This document shows positions 18,610-27,919 of a stretch of DNA of 64,000 nt, in pieces. Position numbers and translations under genes: made by a program. Within the stretch, counting starts at the first letter, position 1. Every line of letters starts with the position of its first letter. The notes under the pieces were generated by a model. That model worked only from the letters and a program-made list of their open reading frames with translations, was not told where the DNA came from and did not search any database. Source of the stretch: Antarcticimicrobium sp040365005. Lineage in GTDB: Bacteria; Pseudomonadota; Alphaproteobacteria; Rhodobacterales; Rhodobacteraceae. The stretch spans positions 1 to 64,000 of the forward strand of contig NZ_BAABWV010000018.1 in assembly GCF_040365005.1 (NCBI RefSeq). The letters run 5' to 3'.

Positions 18610-19410
18610 ATGCCCGGAACTTCTCCCGTCGCCCCGGCGCCATCTGACGCCAAGGTCCACCACAGGCCGATGCTCGAAATCAACCAGCTCGAAAAATGTT
18701 TCGGCGCCACGCAGGTCCTGAAGTCGATCGACCTGAGCGTGAAACCCGGCGAGCTGGTCTTTGTCATCGGCCCCTCGGGATCGGGGAAATCCACCATGCT
18801 GCGCTGTTGCAACCGGCTTGAAGAGCCGACCTCGGGCAGCATTCTGCTCGACAGCGAAAATGTCACCGACTGCCACGGCCGCGCGCTCGACAAGATGCGG
18901 CTGAAGATCGGCATGGTGTTCCAGGGCTTCCACCTCTACCCGCACAAATCGGTGCTGGCGAACGTGATGCTGGCGCAGGTCAAGGCGCTGAAACGATCCA
19001 AGCCCGAGGCGAAAACCCGCGCCATGGAAATGCTTGAACATGTGGGGCTGGCGCACAAGGCCGACGCCATGCCCGGCGAGCTATCTGGCGGGCAACAACA
19101 GCGCGTGGCCATCGCCCGCGCGCTGGCACTCGATCCCAAGGTCATGCTGTTCGACGAACCCACGTCGGCGCTCGACCCGGAATTGGTCGGCTCGGTGCTG
19201 AAGGTGATGAAACAGCTGCGCCAGGAAGGCATGACCATGCTGGTGGTCAGCCATGAAATGGAGTTCGCCCGCGAGGCCGCTGACCGCGTGGTGTTCATGG
19301 ATGGCGGCGTGGTGGTCGAATCCGGCCCGCCCGAAGACATCTTCGGCAATCCTAAGTCCGAACGCCTGCGCGCCTTCCTCTCCCGCCTGCAGCCGACGAC
19401 CGCAGCATGA
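18610..19410 (+). CDS. amino-acid-type ABC transporter ATP-binding protein
   Basis: This is the cytoplasmic ATPase that powers the importer. Walker A is GPSGSGKST, the Q loop is VFQGFHLYPH, the signature is LSGGQQQR, Walker B is VMLFDEPTSALDPE and the switch histidine is in VVSHEMEFAREA, the GlnQ/HisP pattern. The frame is 266 aa; a second start at 18670 (MLEINQ) would remove a 20-residue leader unusual for the family, so the true start may be there. The stop overlaps the next gene's start by 4 bp. Confidence 0.93.
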   Translation: MPGTSPVAPAPSDAKVHHRPMLEINQLEKCFGATQVLKSIDLSVKPGELVFVIGPSGSGKSTMLRCCNRLEEPTSGSILLDSENVTDCHGRALDKMRLKIGMVFQGFHLYPHKSVLANVMLAQVKALKRSKPEAKTRAMEMLEHVGLAHKADAMPGELSGGQQQRVAIARALALDPKVMLFDEPTSALDPELVGSVLKVMKQLRQEGMTMLVVSHEMEFAREAADRVVFMDGGVVVESGPPEDIFGNPKSERLRAFLSRLQPTTAA

Positions 19411-20066
19411 GCTTCCTCGACACCTTCTTTGACGGCGCGGTGATGGCAAAATACCTGCCGGACCTGCTCGCGGCGCTCGTCACCACGCTCTGGCTCAGCG
19501 CCGCCATCGTGGTCGCCGGGCTGGCGCTGGGGCTGGTTCTCGCCTGCCTGCGCTCCCTGGGCCGGTGGTATCTCACGCTGCCCATCGTCGCCTTTGCCGA
19601 TATCAGCCGTGCCCTGCCGCCACTGGTGGTCATTCTGGTATTCTATTTCGGCCTTCCCGGCCTCGGCATCAGCCTGTCCGGCCCGATGGTGCTGTTCGTC
19701 GTACTGGGCGGCGTTCTGGCCGCCTTTGCCGAGGAAATCTTCTGGGCGGGCCTCACCTCTGTTCCGAAGGGCCAGTGGGAAGCCGGCCGCGCCACCGGCC
19801 TCGGTTTCATGCAGACCCTGTTCGACATTGCCCTGCCGCAGGCAATCCGGATGGGTATCCCTTCTTTGGTCAACCGCGCGCTGGCGATCACCAAGATGAC
19901 CGCGCTGGGGTCGGTGATCGGTGTGAAGGAAATCCTTTCCGTCTCGTCCTCGGCGCAGAGCTTTTCAGGCTCGGCCACGCCGTTGACCATGGCCGCGCTC
20001 GCCTATCTCGCGATCTTCCTGCCGGTCGTCATCTTCGCGCGCTTCCTCGAGAAGCGCTACACATGA
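19407..20066 (+). CDS. amino-acid ABC transporter permease (HisM/GlnP type)
   Basis: This is a 219-aa inner-membrane permease with about five hydrophobic segments. The EAA-type cytoplasmic loop that contacts the ATPase reads EAGRATGLGFMQTLFDIALPQA. It starts within the stop codon of the ATPase gene (ATGA) and is followed 10 bp later by a second, related permease, so the transporter is probably a heterodimer of the two. Confidence 0.92.
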   Translation: MSFLDTFFDGAVMAKYLPDLLAALVTTLWLSAAIVVAGLALGLVLACLRSLGRWYLTLPIVAFADISRALPPLVVILVFYFGLPGLGISLSGPMVLFVVLGGVLAAFAEEIFWAGLTSVPKGQWEAGRATGLGFMQTLFDIALPQAIRMGIPSLVNRALAITKMTALGSVIGVKEILSVSSSAQSFSGSATPLTMAALAYLAIFLPVVIFARFLEKRYT

Positions 20067-20076
20067 GCGGTGCGAC

Positions 20077-20745
20077 ATGAGCAACTTCATCGATCTGTTC
20101 TTCAACCTCGACATCATGGCACAGGCTTGGCCACTGCTGCTCAAGGGGCTCATCATCACGCTGAAGCTCTGCGCGGTGGTCATCTTTCTGGGCCTTGCCG
20201 GTGGGCTGCTGCTGGCACTCGGCGCGCTGTCATCGCGCAAATGGCTGAAATGGCCGACAATCGGGTTCATCGACCTCTTTCGCGCCCTGCCGCCGCTCGT
20301 GGTGCTGATCTTCGTCTACTCGGGCCTGCCCTTCGCCGGGCTGGAACTGAGCCCCTTCATGGCCGTGGTACTCGCCTTCTTCCTCAACAACTCGGCCTAT
20401 TTCGCCGAAGTATTCCGCGCCGGTATCCAGTCGATCCCCAAGGGCCAGCCCGAGGCGGCCCGGGCCACCGGGCTCAGCCAAGTGCAGTGCCTCGTTCACG
20501 TGATCCTGCCGCAAGCCGTTCGCAACGTGCTGCCCGACCTGCTGTCCAACACCGTCGAGGTCGTCAAGCTCACGTCCCTCGCTTCTGTCGTCTCCCTCTC
20601 CGAGCTGCTCTACTCGGCCAACATGGCCCGCTCGATCACCTACAATTCCTCACCGCTCGTCCTCGCCGCGCTCATCTACCTCGCGATCCTCTGGCCACTG
20701 GTCCGACTGATATCGCGCTACCAGCGCGGCCTCGCGGAACACTGA
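20077..20745 (+). CDS. amino-acid ABC transporter permease (HisQ/GlnP type)
   Basis: This is the second permease of the importer, 222 aa, with the same topology. The ATPase-contact loop is EAARATGLSQVQCLVHVILPQA, and the typical FIDLFRALPPLVVL segment precedes it. It differs clearly from its neighbour, consistent with a heterodimeric channel. It is followed 25 bp later by the N-carbamoyl amidohydrolase gene, so uptake and breakdown are on one transcript. Confidence 0.92.
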   Translation: MSNFIDLFFNLDIMAQAWPLLLKGLIITLKLCAVVIFLGLAGGLLLALGALSSRKWLKWPTIGFIDLFRALPPLVVLIFVYSGLPFAGLELSPFMAVVLAFFLNNSAYFAEVFRAGIQSIPKGQPEAARATGLSQVQCLVHVILPQAVRNVLPDLLSNTVEVVKLTSLASVVSLSELLYSANMARSITYNSSPLVLAALIYLAILWPLVRLISRYQRGLAEH

Positions 20746-20770
20746 ACTCACGATCCCGAAAGGAAACCTC

Positions 20771-21697
20771 ATGACGAAACTAATCATCGGCGGAGCCCAG
20801 ATCGGCGGCATCCAGAAAGACGAGACCCGCGAAAGCGTGGTGTCCCGGATGATCGCCCTGATGGACCAAGCGCATGCAAAAGGCGTCGACTTCCTCGTGT
20901 ATCCCGAGATGACGCTGACCACGTTCTTTCCGCGCTTCTACGTCGAGGACCGCGCCGAGTTCGACCATTGGTTCGAAACCGCGATGCCGAACCCCGCCGT
21001 GCAGCCGCTTTTTGACAAGGCACGCGCCTATGGCATGGGCTTCACTTTCGGCTATTGCGAGCTGACCCCGGAGGGCGCGCATTTCAACACCTCGATCATC
21101 GTCTCGCCAGAGGGCGAGATCGTCTTGAAGTATCGCAAGACCCACCTGCCGGGCCACGCCGAGTTTGAGCCGGAGCGCACGCACCAGCACCTTGAAAAGC
21201 GCTACTTCCTGCCCGGCGACACCGGCTTTGGCGTGGTCCGGAACCAGGACGTGATCATGGGTATGGCAATCTGCAACGACCGCCGTTGGCCGGAAGCCTG
21301 GCGCATGCTGGGCCTGCAGGGCGTACAACTGGTCACCATCGGCTATAACACCCCGTCGCAGAACAACCTCTCCGCCGAAGAGGGTATCGAGCGGCGCATC
21401 TACCATCACGAACTGTCGGTCTGCGCCGGGGCCTACCAGAACTCAACCTACGCGGTGGCCGTCGCCAAATGTGGTATGGAAGACGGCAACCACATGTTCG
21501 CGGGGTCGATCATCGTCGATCCCGACGGATTCGTGGTCGCAAGGGCCGAGGGCGAAGGCGACGAGTTGATCACGCATGACGCGGATTTCGCGAAATGCGA
21601 TTTCGGCAAGTCGACCGTGTTCAACTTCGCCGCCCACCGCCGGATCGAGCATTACGGCCTGATCGCCGAACAGACCGGAGTCGTCCTCCCCGAGTGA
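20771..21697 (+). CDS. N-carbamoyl-D-amino-acid amidohydrolase (nitrilase superfamily)
   Basis: This enzyme hydrolyses N-carbamoyl amino acids to the free amino acid, CO2 and ammonia, the second step of hydantoin use. The 308-aa protein has the nitrilase-fold catalytic triad at the positions expected for DCase: E46 (YPEMTLT), K123 (YRKTHLPGHAEFEPE) and C168 (MAICNDRRWPEAWR). The HLPGHAEFEP and NDRRWPEAWR stretches are characteristic of N-carbamoyl-D-amino acid hydrolases rather than of beta-ureidopropionases. It sits just before a hydantoinase gene, which supports the call. Stereospecificity should be tested. Confidence 0.9.
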   Translation: MTKLIIGGAQIGGIQKDETRESVVSRMIALMDQAHAKGVDFLVYPEMTLTTFFPRFYVEDRAEFDHWFETAMPNPAVQPLFDKARAYGMGFTFGYCELTPEGAHFNTSIIVSPEGEIVLKYRKTHLPGHAEFEPERTHQHLEKRYFLPGDTGFGVVRNQDVIMGMAICNDRRWPEAWRMLGLQGVQLVTIGYNTPSQNNLSAEEGIERRIYHHELSVCAGAYQNSTYAVAVAKCGMEDGNHMFAGSIIVDPDGFVVARAEGEGDELITHDADFAKCDFGKSTVFNFAAHRRIEHYGLIAEQTGVVLPE

Positions 21698-21767
21698 GCG
21701 GATCAGGATCGACACCAACGGCGCCCGCCGCAAGCGGGCGACCTGACGACAGACAAGGAGCAAGCAG

Positions 21768-23222
21768 ATGCAATTCGATACGGTGATCCATGACGGGCTG
21801 GTCGCCACGGCCTCGGAAACCTGGAAGGGCGATATCGGCATCAAGGACGGCCGCATCGCGGCCGTGGCCGAGCACCTGTCAGGCGGCGATCGACGCATTG
21901 ACGCCGGCGGGCGCATCGTCATGCCCGGCGGCATCGAGGCCCATGCCCACATCGCACAGGAAAGCTCATCGGGCGTGATGTCCGCCGATGACTACCTCTC
22001 GGGTTCGATCTCTGCGGCCTATGGTGGCAACTCCTCGTTCATCCCCTTCGCCGCGCAGCACCGCGGCCAATCGGTCGACGAGGTGATCGCCACCTATGAC
22101 GCGCGCGGCGCGCGGTCGGTCATCGACTATTCCTATCACCTGATCATATCCGACCCGACCCAGGAGGTGCTGGAAGACCAGCTTCCCCGTGCTTTCGCGC
22201 GCGGCATCACCTCGTTCAAGGTGTTCATGACCTACGACCTGATGAACCTCGGCGACGGCGGCATGCTCGACATCCTCACCGTGGCGCGACAGCACGGCGC
22301 GATCACCATGGTCCATGCCGAGAACAACGACATGGTCAAATGGATGAACAAGCGGCTCGCGGAAAAGGGCCTGACCGCGCCAAGATACCACGCGATCTCG
22401 CGCCCTGAACTGGCCGAGCAAGAGGCGATCAACCGCGCGATCCAGCTCGCCAAGCTGGTCGATGCCCCGCTCTTCATCGTGCATGTCTCGACCGAGGGCG
22501 GTGCCGAAATCGTGCGCCGCGAGAAATTCAACGGCGCCAAACTCTATGCCGAGACCTGCCCGCAATACCTCGCGCTGACCCGCGCCGATCTCGACCGGCC
22601 GGGAATGGAGGGGGCCAAATACATCTGCTCTCCGCCGCTGCGCGATGGCGCCACGCAAAACGCGCTGTGGCACCACGTGGCGCAGGGCACCTTCGAGAGC
22701 GTCAGCTCGGACCACGCCCCCTACCGATACGATACGACCGGAAAGTTCCTGAACGGCGAGAATGCCCCTTACCCCAAGATCGCCAACGGCATGCCAGGGA
22801 TCGCAACCCGCCTGCCCTATCTCTTTTCGGAAGGGGTGGTGAAGGGGCGAATCACGCTCGAGCAGTTCGTCGCGCTGTCATCGACCAACGCCGCCAAGGT
22901 CTTCGGCTGCGCAAACAAGGGCCGGATCGCGCCGGGCATGGATGCCGACATCGCGATCTGGAATCCCGAGAACCGGGTCACCGTCACCGCGGCGGACCAG
23001 CATGACAACATGGATTACACCCCCTTTGAGGGCATGGAGTTGACCGGCACGCCCGAGATAATCATGACCCGCGGCGCGACGATCGTCGAGCATGGTGCGC
23101 TCAAGGCGAAAGAGGGCCAGGGCCAGTTTTTTGCCCGCCAGCCTGCCGACCTGCGCGGCAAGCCGGGCTATATCGCCAAGGAACTGGATCCGGCGCAGAA
23201 CTTCGGCGCGGAGTTGCGCTGA
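21768..23222 (+). CDS. hydA: D-hydantoinase / dihydropyrimidinase
   Basis: This is a cyclic amidohydrolase that opens hydantoin or dihydropyrimidine rings to N-carbamoyl amino acids. At 484 aa it is the usual length. Metal-site elements are present in order: EAHAHIAQ (HxH), the carboxylated lysine in TSFKVFMTYD, histidines in MVHAENNDM and FIVHVSTEGG, and the aspartate in SSDHAPY. AGSG before the ATG is a reasonable ribosome site. It is placed between the N-carbamoyl hydrolase and the racemase, whose start overlaps its stop (TGATG), completing a hydantoin-to-amino-acid route. Confidence 0.93.
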   Translation: MQFDTVIHDGLVATASETWKGDIGIKDGRIAAVAEHLSGGDRRIDAGGRIVMPGGIEAHAHIAQESSSGVMSADDYLSGSISAAYGGNSSFIPFAAQHRGQSVDEVIATYDARGARSVIDYSYHLIISDPTQEVLEDQLPRAFARGITSFKVFMTYDLMNLGDGGMLDILTVARQHGAITMVHAENNDMVKWMNKRLAEKGLTAPRYHAISRPELAEQEAINRAIQLAKLVDAPLFIVHVSTEGGAEIVRREKFNGAKLYAETCPQYLALTRADLDRPGMEGAKYICSPPLRDGATQNALWHHVAQGTFESVSSDHAPYRYDTTGKFLNGENAPYPKIANGMPGIATRLPYLFSEGVVKGRITLEQFVALSSTNAAKVFGCANKGRIAPGMDADIAIWNPENRVTVTAADQHDNMDYTPFEGMELTGTPEIIMTRGATIVEHGALKAKEGQGQFFARQPADLRGKPGYIAKELDPAQNFGAELR

Positions 23223-23875
23223 TGGGGCCGATCCTGATCATCAACCCGAACTCGTCTGCCGATGTCACTCAAGGCATCGCCGAGGCCATCGCCCACCTGG
23301 CCCCGATCAATGGCCCGGCGTTCGAGGTCACCGACCTCCCCGAGAGCCCGGCAACCATCATGACGAACGAGGACGTGGCCCGCGCCGGTCTAGGATTTGC
23401 AGAGCTGGCGCAGTCCCGGCCCGACGCCGCCGCCTTTGTCGCGGCCTGCTTCTCTGACCCCGGGGTCGAACTGACCCGGGCACTGGTCAAACAACCGGTG
23501 ATCGGCGTGCAGGAGGCCGGCATCCTCACCGCCATGGCCCGCGCCGATCTTTTTGGCATCATTGCGCTGTCACCGGGATCGGTGGCGCGGCACCGGGTTA
23601 AAATCCGCGCCATGGGCGTCGAAAGCCGCTTTGCTGCCGAACTGGCCCTCCCGAGCGTCTCGGCCGAAGACTCCGGGCGCGATCCCGAGGTGTATGAGCT
23701 GTGCGTCGCGCTTGGCCGCGACCTGGCCGAGCGCGGTGCCGGAGCCGTGGTTCTGGGCTGCGCCGGCATGGCCCCGATCCGGGCGCAGCTCGAGCGCGAC
23801 ATCGGTATCGCGGTGATCGACCCCGTGCAGGCCGCCACCGCCATGGCGCTGGGGCTGGTGGGAGCGCCGGAATGA
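23222..23875 (+). CDS. hydantoin racemase (Asp/Glu racemase superfamily)
   Basis: This is a 217-aa cofactor-independent racemase that interconverts D- and L-5-substituted hydantoins so that a stereospecific hydantoinase can use both. The N-terminal INPNSSADVT loop binds substrate, and the two catalytic cysteines are C76 (AACFSDPG) and C180 (VLGCAGMA), exactly as in HyuE/hydantoin racemases. It is coupled to the hydantoinase (1-bp overlap) and to the LysR gene (ATGA). Allantoin racemase is a close alternative. Confidence 0.88.
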   Translation: MGPILIINPNSSADVTQGIAEAIAHLAPINGPAFEVTDLPESPATIMTNEDVARAGLGFAELAQSRPDAAAFVAACFSDPGVELTRALVKQPVIGVQEAGILTAMARADLFGIIALSPGSVARHRVKIRAMGVESRFAAELALPSVSAEDSGRDPEVYELCVALGRDLAERGAGAVVLGCAGMAPIRAQLERDIGIAVIDPVQAATAMALGLVGAPE

Positions 23876-24849
23876 CCACCGAGGCCGGGCTACCCGAGGT
23901 CTCGTTGCGGCAGCTCGAGATTTTTGCCGCAATGATGCGCGGTGCCACCACGGTCGAGGCGGCTGAACGGCTGCACATCTCGCAGCCTGCCGTGTCGGCC
24001 ACCCTGCGCCAGCTCGAGACGCAGCTTGGCCTTACCTTGTTTGAACGCACCGGGCGACGGTTGCAGCCCACCGCCGAGGCGAAATCGCTCTTTGAAGAGA
24101 TCCGCCCGATCTTCAGCCTGATGCAGGGCTTTTCACAGCACGCGCGCGACATGAAGCTGGGCATGGCAGGTCGGCTCAAGGTCATCTCCACCCCGCCCCT
24201 CGGCTATTCGGTGGCGCCGGTCGCTCTGCGCCGCTTTCTCGACACCCGACCCAACGTGTCGGTCGCCTTCGACGTGCGCCGGCTCGAGCAGGTAAGAGAG
24301 GCGGTGCAGAGCGGGCAGGCGGATATCGGCCTCGCCATAGACCATGACCGGCAAGATGTCGTGAACGTCGACGTGCTTCAGCGCTCGCATATGGTGGCAT
24401 TGGTGCCGCGCGACAGCCCGCTGGCGCTAAAGCCGCATCTGACCGCCCTTGATTTGCAAGGCGAGCCGCTCGTCGGGCTCGAACTGGCCTCAAACCTCGG
24501 CCAACTCGTACGCAAGGCCTACGAGCAGGCCGGCGCCATCTATACGCCCCGGATCGAGGTGCGTTACTGCGCCACCGCCACGGCGCTCGCAGCGCAGCAT
24601 CTGGGGGTGACGGTCGTTGATCCCTATTCCGCGACCACCCAGGCCTCTGACGCGCTGGTCTGCAAACCGTTCCTCCCCGCCTGCGAGGTGAACGCGGTGA
24701 TGTATACCCGCCGCGGCGTGCCCTATTCGGGGTTGCTGCACAGTTTCATGTCGGATCTGCGCGCCGCCTTTGCCGACAGCGAAGTGATCCGGAAAAACTG
24801 GGTCATCGACAAGAGCGTATCCGACATCGAAGGACGCAACCCCAAATGA
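23872..24849 (+). CDS. LysR family transcriptional regulator
   Basis: This is a 325-aa LysR protein. The N-terminal winged helix-turn-helix (LRQLEIFAAMM...AAERLHISQPAVSATLRQLE) is at about residues 10-70, and the rest is the effector-binding domain with RLKVISTPPLGYSVAP at its start. The ATG at 23872 overlaps the racemase stop (ATGA), so the regulator is co-transcribed with the hydantoin genes and probably senses their substrate. No divergent target is present, which is unusual for LysR genes. Confidence 0.92.
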   Translation: MTTEAGLPEVSLRQLEIFAAMMRGATTVEAAERLHISQPAVSATLRQLETQLGLTLFERTGRRLQPTAEAKSLFEEIRPIFSLMQGFSQHARDMKLGMAGRLKVISTPPLGYSVAPVALRRFLDTRPNVSVAFDVRRLEQVREAVQSGQADIGLAIDHDRQDVVNVDVLQRSHMVALVPRDSPLALKPHLTALDLQGEPLVGLELASNLGQLVRKAYEQAGAIYTPRIEVRYCATATALAAQHLGVTVVDPYSATTQASDALVCKPFLPACEVNAVMYTRRGVPYSGLLHSFMSDLRAAFADSEVIRKNWVIDKSVSDIEGRNPK

Positions 24850-25028
24850 AGCCTTAAAACGGCGCCTGCTTGAGAAGCCAACGTCGACCTGACCTTTTGT
24901 CAGCCGTTCCGCTTTCGGTTTTCTCTGCGCCTTTCCGTTTGTTTTTTTGCGGAGCCCTCGCGCAGGAGCGCCACCTCACTCATCCCTCCCGGGCCGGGCC
25001 CGCGAGATCAAGAAAAAGGACACAGGAC

Positions 25029-25955
25029 ATGACCCTGCTCACCTCGGACGCCAAGGGCGTCTACGTCATCTCGGTCACACCATTCACCGACGAAGGCGCG
25101 ATCGATTTCGATAGCCTCGATCGGGTGGTGGATTTCTATTTTGAGAAAGGCGCTGACGGGCTGACCATCCTCGGCATGATGGGCGAGGCCCAAAAGCTGA
25201 CCCAGGCCGAAAGCCGCGCCGTCGCGGAACGTGTGATCAATCGGGCCGCCGGAAAACCCATTGTCGTTGGCGTCTCGGCACCAGGTCTTGCGGCAATCGG
25301 CGAACTGGGCAAAGCCGTGATGGACATGGGCGCGGCGGGCTGCATGGTCACGACGCCGGGCTCTCTCAAGACCGACCCGCAGATCCACACCTATTTTGCG
25401 CAGGTCGCCGCCACGCTGGGCGAGGATGTACCCATCGTGCTGCAGGATTTCCCGCTCTCGACCGGGGTTCATATCTCTGACGAGGTGCTCGGCCGGATCA
25501 TTGATGACGTGGCGCAGGTGGTGATGCTCAAGCATGAGGACTGGCCCGGCCTTTCCAAGATCACCAAGCTGCGCGCCGCCGAAGCCGCCGGACGGCGGCG
25601 CATCTCGATCCTGTGCGGCAATGGCGGGATGTTCCTGCCCGAAGAGATCGCGCGTGGCGCAAATGGCGCGATGACGGGCTTTGGTTTCCCCGAGATGCTG
25701 GCAGAGGTCGTGCGGCGGGCGGGCGCAGGCGACATGGACCGCGCGCAGGACATCTTCGACGCCTATCTGCCGCTGGTGCGCTACGAGCAGCAGCCGGGCG
25801 CAGGCCTTGCCGTGCGCAAATACGTGCTGGCCAAACGCGGCGCGATCGCCTCTGCGGCACTGCGCTCTCCGGGTGCGGGGCTCGCCCCAGCCGCCATCGC
25901 CGAGGTCGAGCGCCTGCTCACCCGACAAGACAACCGATTGAAGGAACTGAACTGA
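25029..25955 (+). CDS. dihydrodipicolinate synthase/N-acetylneuraminate lyase family protein with altered active site
   Basis: This is a 308-aa TIM-barrel class I aldolase of the DapA/NanA family. The Schiff-base lysine is present (K168 in VVMLKHEDW). However, the position of catalytic Tyr133 of DHDPS reads LQDFP, a glutamine in place of tyrosine, and the TTGE loop is MMGE. So it is not a lysine-pathway DapA but a family member with another aldol or decarboxylase/dehydratase reaction. The start at 25029 has an AAGGA site; the longer frame is unsupported. Its stop overlaps the SDR start by one base, so the two probably act in one pathway. Confidence 0.82.
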   Translation: MTLLTSDAKGVYVISVTPFTDEGAIDFDSLDRVVDFYFEKGADGLTILGMMGEAQKLTQAESRAVAERVINRAAGKPIVVGVSAPGLAAIGELGKAVMDMGAAGCMVTTPGSLKTDPQIHTYFAQVAATLGEDVPIVLQDFPLSTGVHISDEVLGRIIDDVAQVVMLKHEDWPGLSKITKLRAAEAAGRRRISILCGNGGMFLPEEIARGANGAMTGFGFPEMLAEVVRRAGAGDMDRAQDIFDAYLPLVRYEQQPGAGLAVRKYVLAKRGAIASAALRSPGAGLAPAAIAEVERLLTRQDNRLKELN

Positions 25956-26716
25956 TGGATTTTGGACTCACAGGCAAGACAGCGCTGGTTCTGGGCGCAA
26001 GCCGTGGCCTTGGTGCGGCAAGTGCAACGATATTGGCAACCGAGGGCGCGCATGTGATCGCCGCGTCGCGCAGCGGCAGCATCCCCGCCGATGGCCCGGC
26101 GGAAAACATGGAAGGGCTGGTGGTGGATCTGTCCGACCCCGGCAGTGTCGCGGCGCTGATAGAACGCCTCGCAGAGCAGCCGGTCGACATCCTTGTCAAC
26201 AATTGCGGCGGACCCGCTGCGGGTCCCGCCAAGGGGCAAAGCGTCGCCGCATGGCGCGCGGCCTTTGAGACCATGGCGACACCGATCTTCAGCATCACCG
26301 ATGCCGCCCTGCCCGGCATGATCGCCAAAGGCTGGGGCCGGGTCGTCACCATCGGCTCGTCAGGCATCGTGCAGCCGATTCCCAACCTCGCCCTGTCGAA
26401 CGGCGTGCGCGGCGCCATCGCCGGCTGGTCCAAGACGCTGGCCGAAGAAGTCGCGCCACATGGCGTCACCGTAAACATGGTGATGCCGGGGCGCATCGGG
26501 ACCGACCGGCTTGCACAGCTTGACGGGCTCAAGGCCGAGAAAACCGGATCCGCGCTCGATGCGGTACAGAAGGCCAGCCAGAAGACCATTCCCGCAGGCC
26601 GCTACGGCAAGCCGGAAGAGTTCGGCGCGGTGGTCGGTTTCCTGTGTTCGCAGCAGGCCTCTTATGTCACCGGGTCGATGCTGCGGGTCGATGGCGGCAT
26701 GATCAAGGGGCTCTGA
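25955..26716 (+). CDS. divergent short-chain dehydrogenase/reductase lacking the usual YxxxK
   Basis: This is a 253-aa Rossmann-fold SDR. The NAD(P) motif LGASRGLGAASA and the NNCGGP loop (NNAG in the classical family) are present, and the catalytic serine is in TIGSSG. At the place of the YxxxK dyad the sequence reads PNLALSNGVRGAIAGWSKT, without Tyr or the correctly spaced Lys. The same PNLALSN pattern occurs in a known divergent SDR subgroup. It may use another residue or be non-oxidoreductive. It overlaps the DapA-like gene by one base. Confidence 0.82.
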   Translation: MDFGLTGKTALVLGASRGLGAASATILATEGAHVIAASRSGSIPADGPAENMEGLVVDLSDPGSVAALIERLAEQPVDILVNNCGGPAAGPAKGQSVAAWRAAFETMATPIFSITDAALPGMIAKGWGRVVTIGSSGIVQPIPNLALSNGVRGAIAGWSKTLAEEVAPHGVTVNMVMPGRIGTDRLAQLDGLKAEKTGSALDAVQKASQKTIPAGRYGKPEEFGAVVGFLCSQQASYVTGSMLRVDGGMIKGL

Positions 26717-27161
26717 AGGGGCATGGGCAAGCTGACGTCGTTGAAGCCGTCGTCGTCATCGGCGGCGGCGCGCACCGAGCGCAGTTCTGCGTCGTGGAGC
26801 AGCCCCACAATGATCCGTTTTCTCGAAAGGGCCTATCCGGCGGCGACGTCGGAGGGCTGCCCTCTCGAGGATGCAAGCACACCTTGCCGAGCAACGGACA
26901 GGACGATGCTGAAGGGATGCTGGGTCACATGCGCCGGCGCCATATTGCGGCTGACGCATGAACAGGAGCTTTCGGTGCGCAACCTTGGCTTGGTCCTGAA
27001 GCTCAGCAAGATGACAGTGGCGAATTTTCTGTTTCAGCGCGCAGGACGCCCACAGCAGCGCGATGGCGGAACGCAAGTGGCTGCATCTCGGTCAGCAATA
27101 TCTCAAATCAATCCCCTGCGCGCTGGCGTCAGACAGTACGCAACAATGCGACGGCAAGATC
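26717..27161. other. gene-free stretch between the SDR and the GntR gene
   Basis: About 445 bases without a gene that I can support. A 250-codon plus-strand frame (26723-27475) runs through it into the antisense of the GntR gene; its composition is low-complexity (serine, arginine) and it has no motif, so I reject it. The stretch separates two converging transcription units and may contain decayed mobile DNA that I do not recognise. Confidence 0.45.
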
Positions 27162-27863
27162 CTACCCCTTGTCGTTGCGAAACAGCGCAACAACCTGAAA
27201 CCGTGCTTCTTCCAGATGCTCTTTCAGCTCACGTCGAAGCCGGGCCGCATCCTTGTGGCGCAGGGCTTCGATCAGCACGTCATGCGATTGCGCGATCTCC
27301 CAGGGATCATCGTAGTTCCGTCCAAGCAAGGCAATTCCGGCGCGAAGCTGGGTTGCGATTTGATCGAACAAGCGCACCACCCGCATATTACCCCCCAAGG
27401 CACACAGCATTCTATGAAACTCGTAATCCTGGGCGACTTGTTCCTGTATCTGACCCTCATGGGCCAACTGTTTGAGCAACTCTACTTGCGCGGCAAGCCT
27501 GTTTACGTCGGCGTCGGTTATCCGCGCCACTGCAGCCTCAGCGGCGTGAAGCTCCAGGCACTCTCTGAGATCATAGATATCGTCCAATTCGTCCGCATCA
27601 TAGGAATGCACGAAGAAGCCGCGGCGGGGATGGGTAACGATCAACCCCTGACTTTCCAGCAAACGCAGAGCTTCGCGCACCGGCGCACGTGACGTTCCCA
27701 TTTCACGCGCAAGCTGTGCTTCGGTGACCTTCTGCCCCGGGATCAACCGGCCGTCACCGATGGCTTGCAAGACCTGATCGGCAATGCGACTGGCCAGATC
27801 CGCCGAGGGCAATTCAGAGAAGAGCGCGCCATCGGGTTGGGATGCCTTGTCTGTGTTTGTCAC
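27162..27863 (-). CDS. GntR family transcriptional regulator (FCD/FadR subfamily)
   Basis: This is a 233-aa dimeric repressor. The winged HTH is at about residues 25-90 (LIPGQKVTEAQLAREMGTS then RAPVREALRLLESQGLI). The all-helical FCD ligand domain follows, with metal-site residues in DLRECLELHAA, DYEFHRMLC and QSHDVLIEALRHKD. It is divergent from the aldolase/dehydrogenase/Dpp operon, and two matching 15-bp sites lie in the shared intergenic region (27920-28018). It is probably a substrate-responsive repressor of that operon. Confidence 0.93.
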   Translation of the reverse strand: MTNTDKASQPDGALFSELPSADLASRIADQVLQAIGDGRLIPGQKVTEAQLAREMGTSRAPVREALRLLESQGLIVTHPRRGFFVHSYDADELDDIYDLRECLELHAAEAAVARITDADVNRLAAQVELLKQLAHEGQIQEQVAQDYEFHRMLCALGGNMRVVRLFDQIATQLRAGIALLGRNYDDPWEIAQSHDVLIEALRHKDAARLRRELKEHLEEARFQVVALFRNDKG

Positions 27864-27919
27864 TCTTGCCGCTTTCCGATCTTTCCGAGAGGTGATCCTC
27901 TTCCTGCTCGGGCAAAGCT

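Noticed and set aside
26723..27475. 250-codon plus-strand frame
   Set aside because: It runs from non-coding sequence into the antisense of the GntR gene, is low in complexity, and has no family features.
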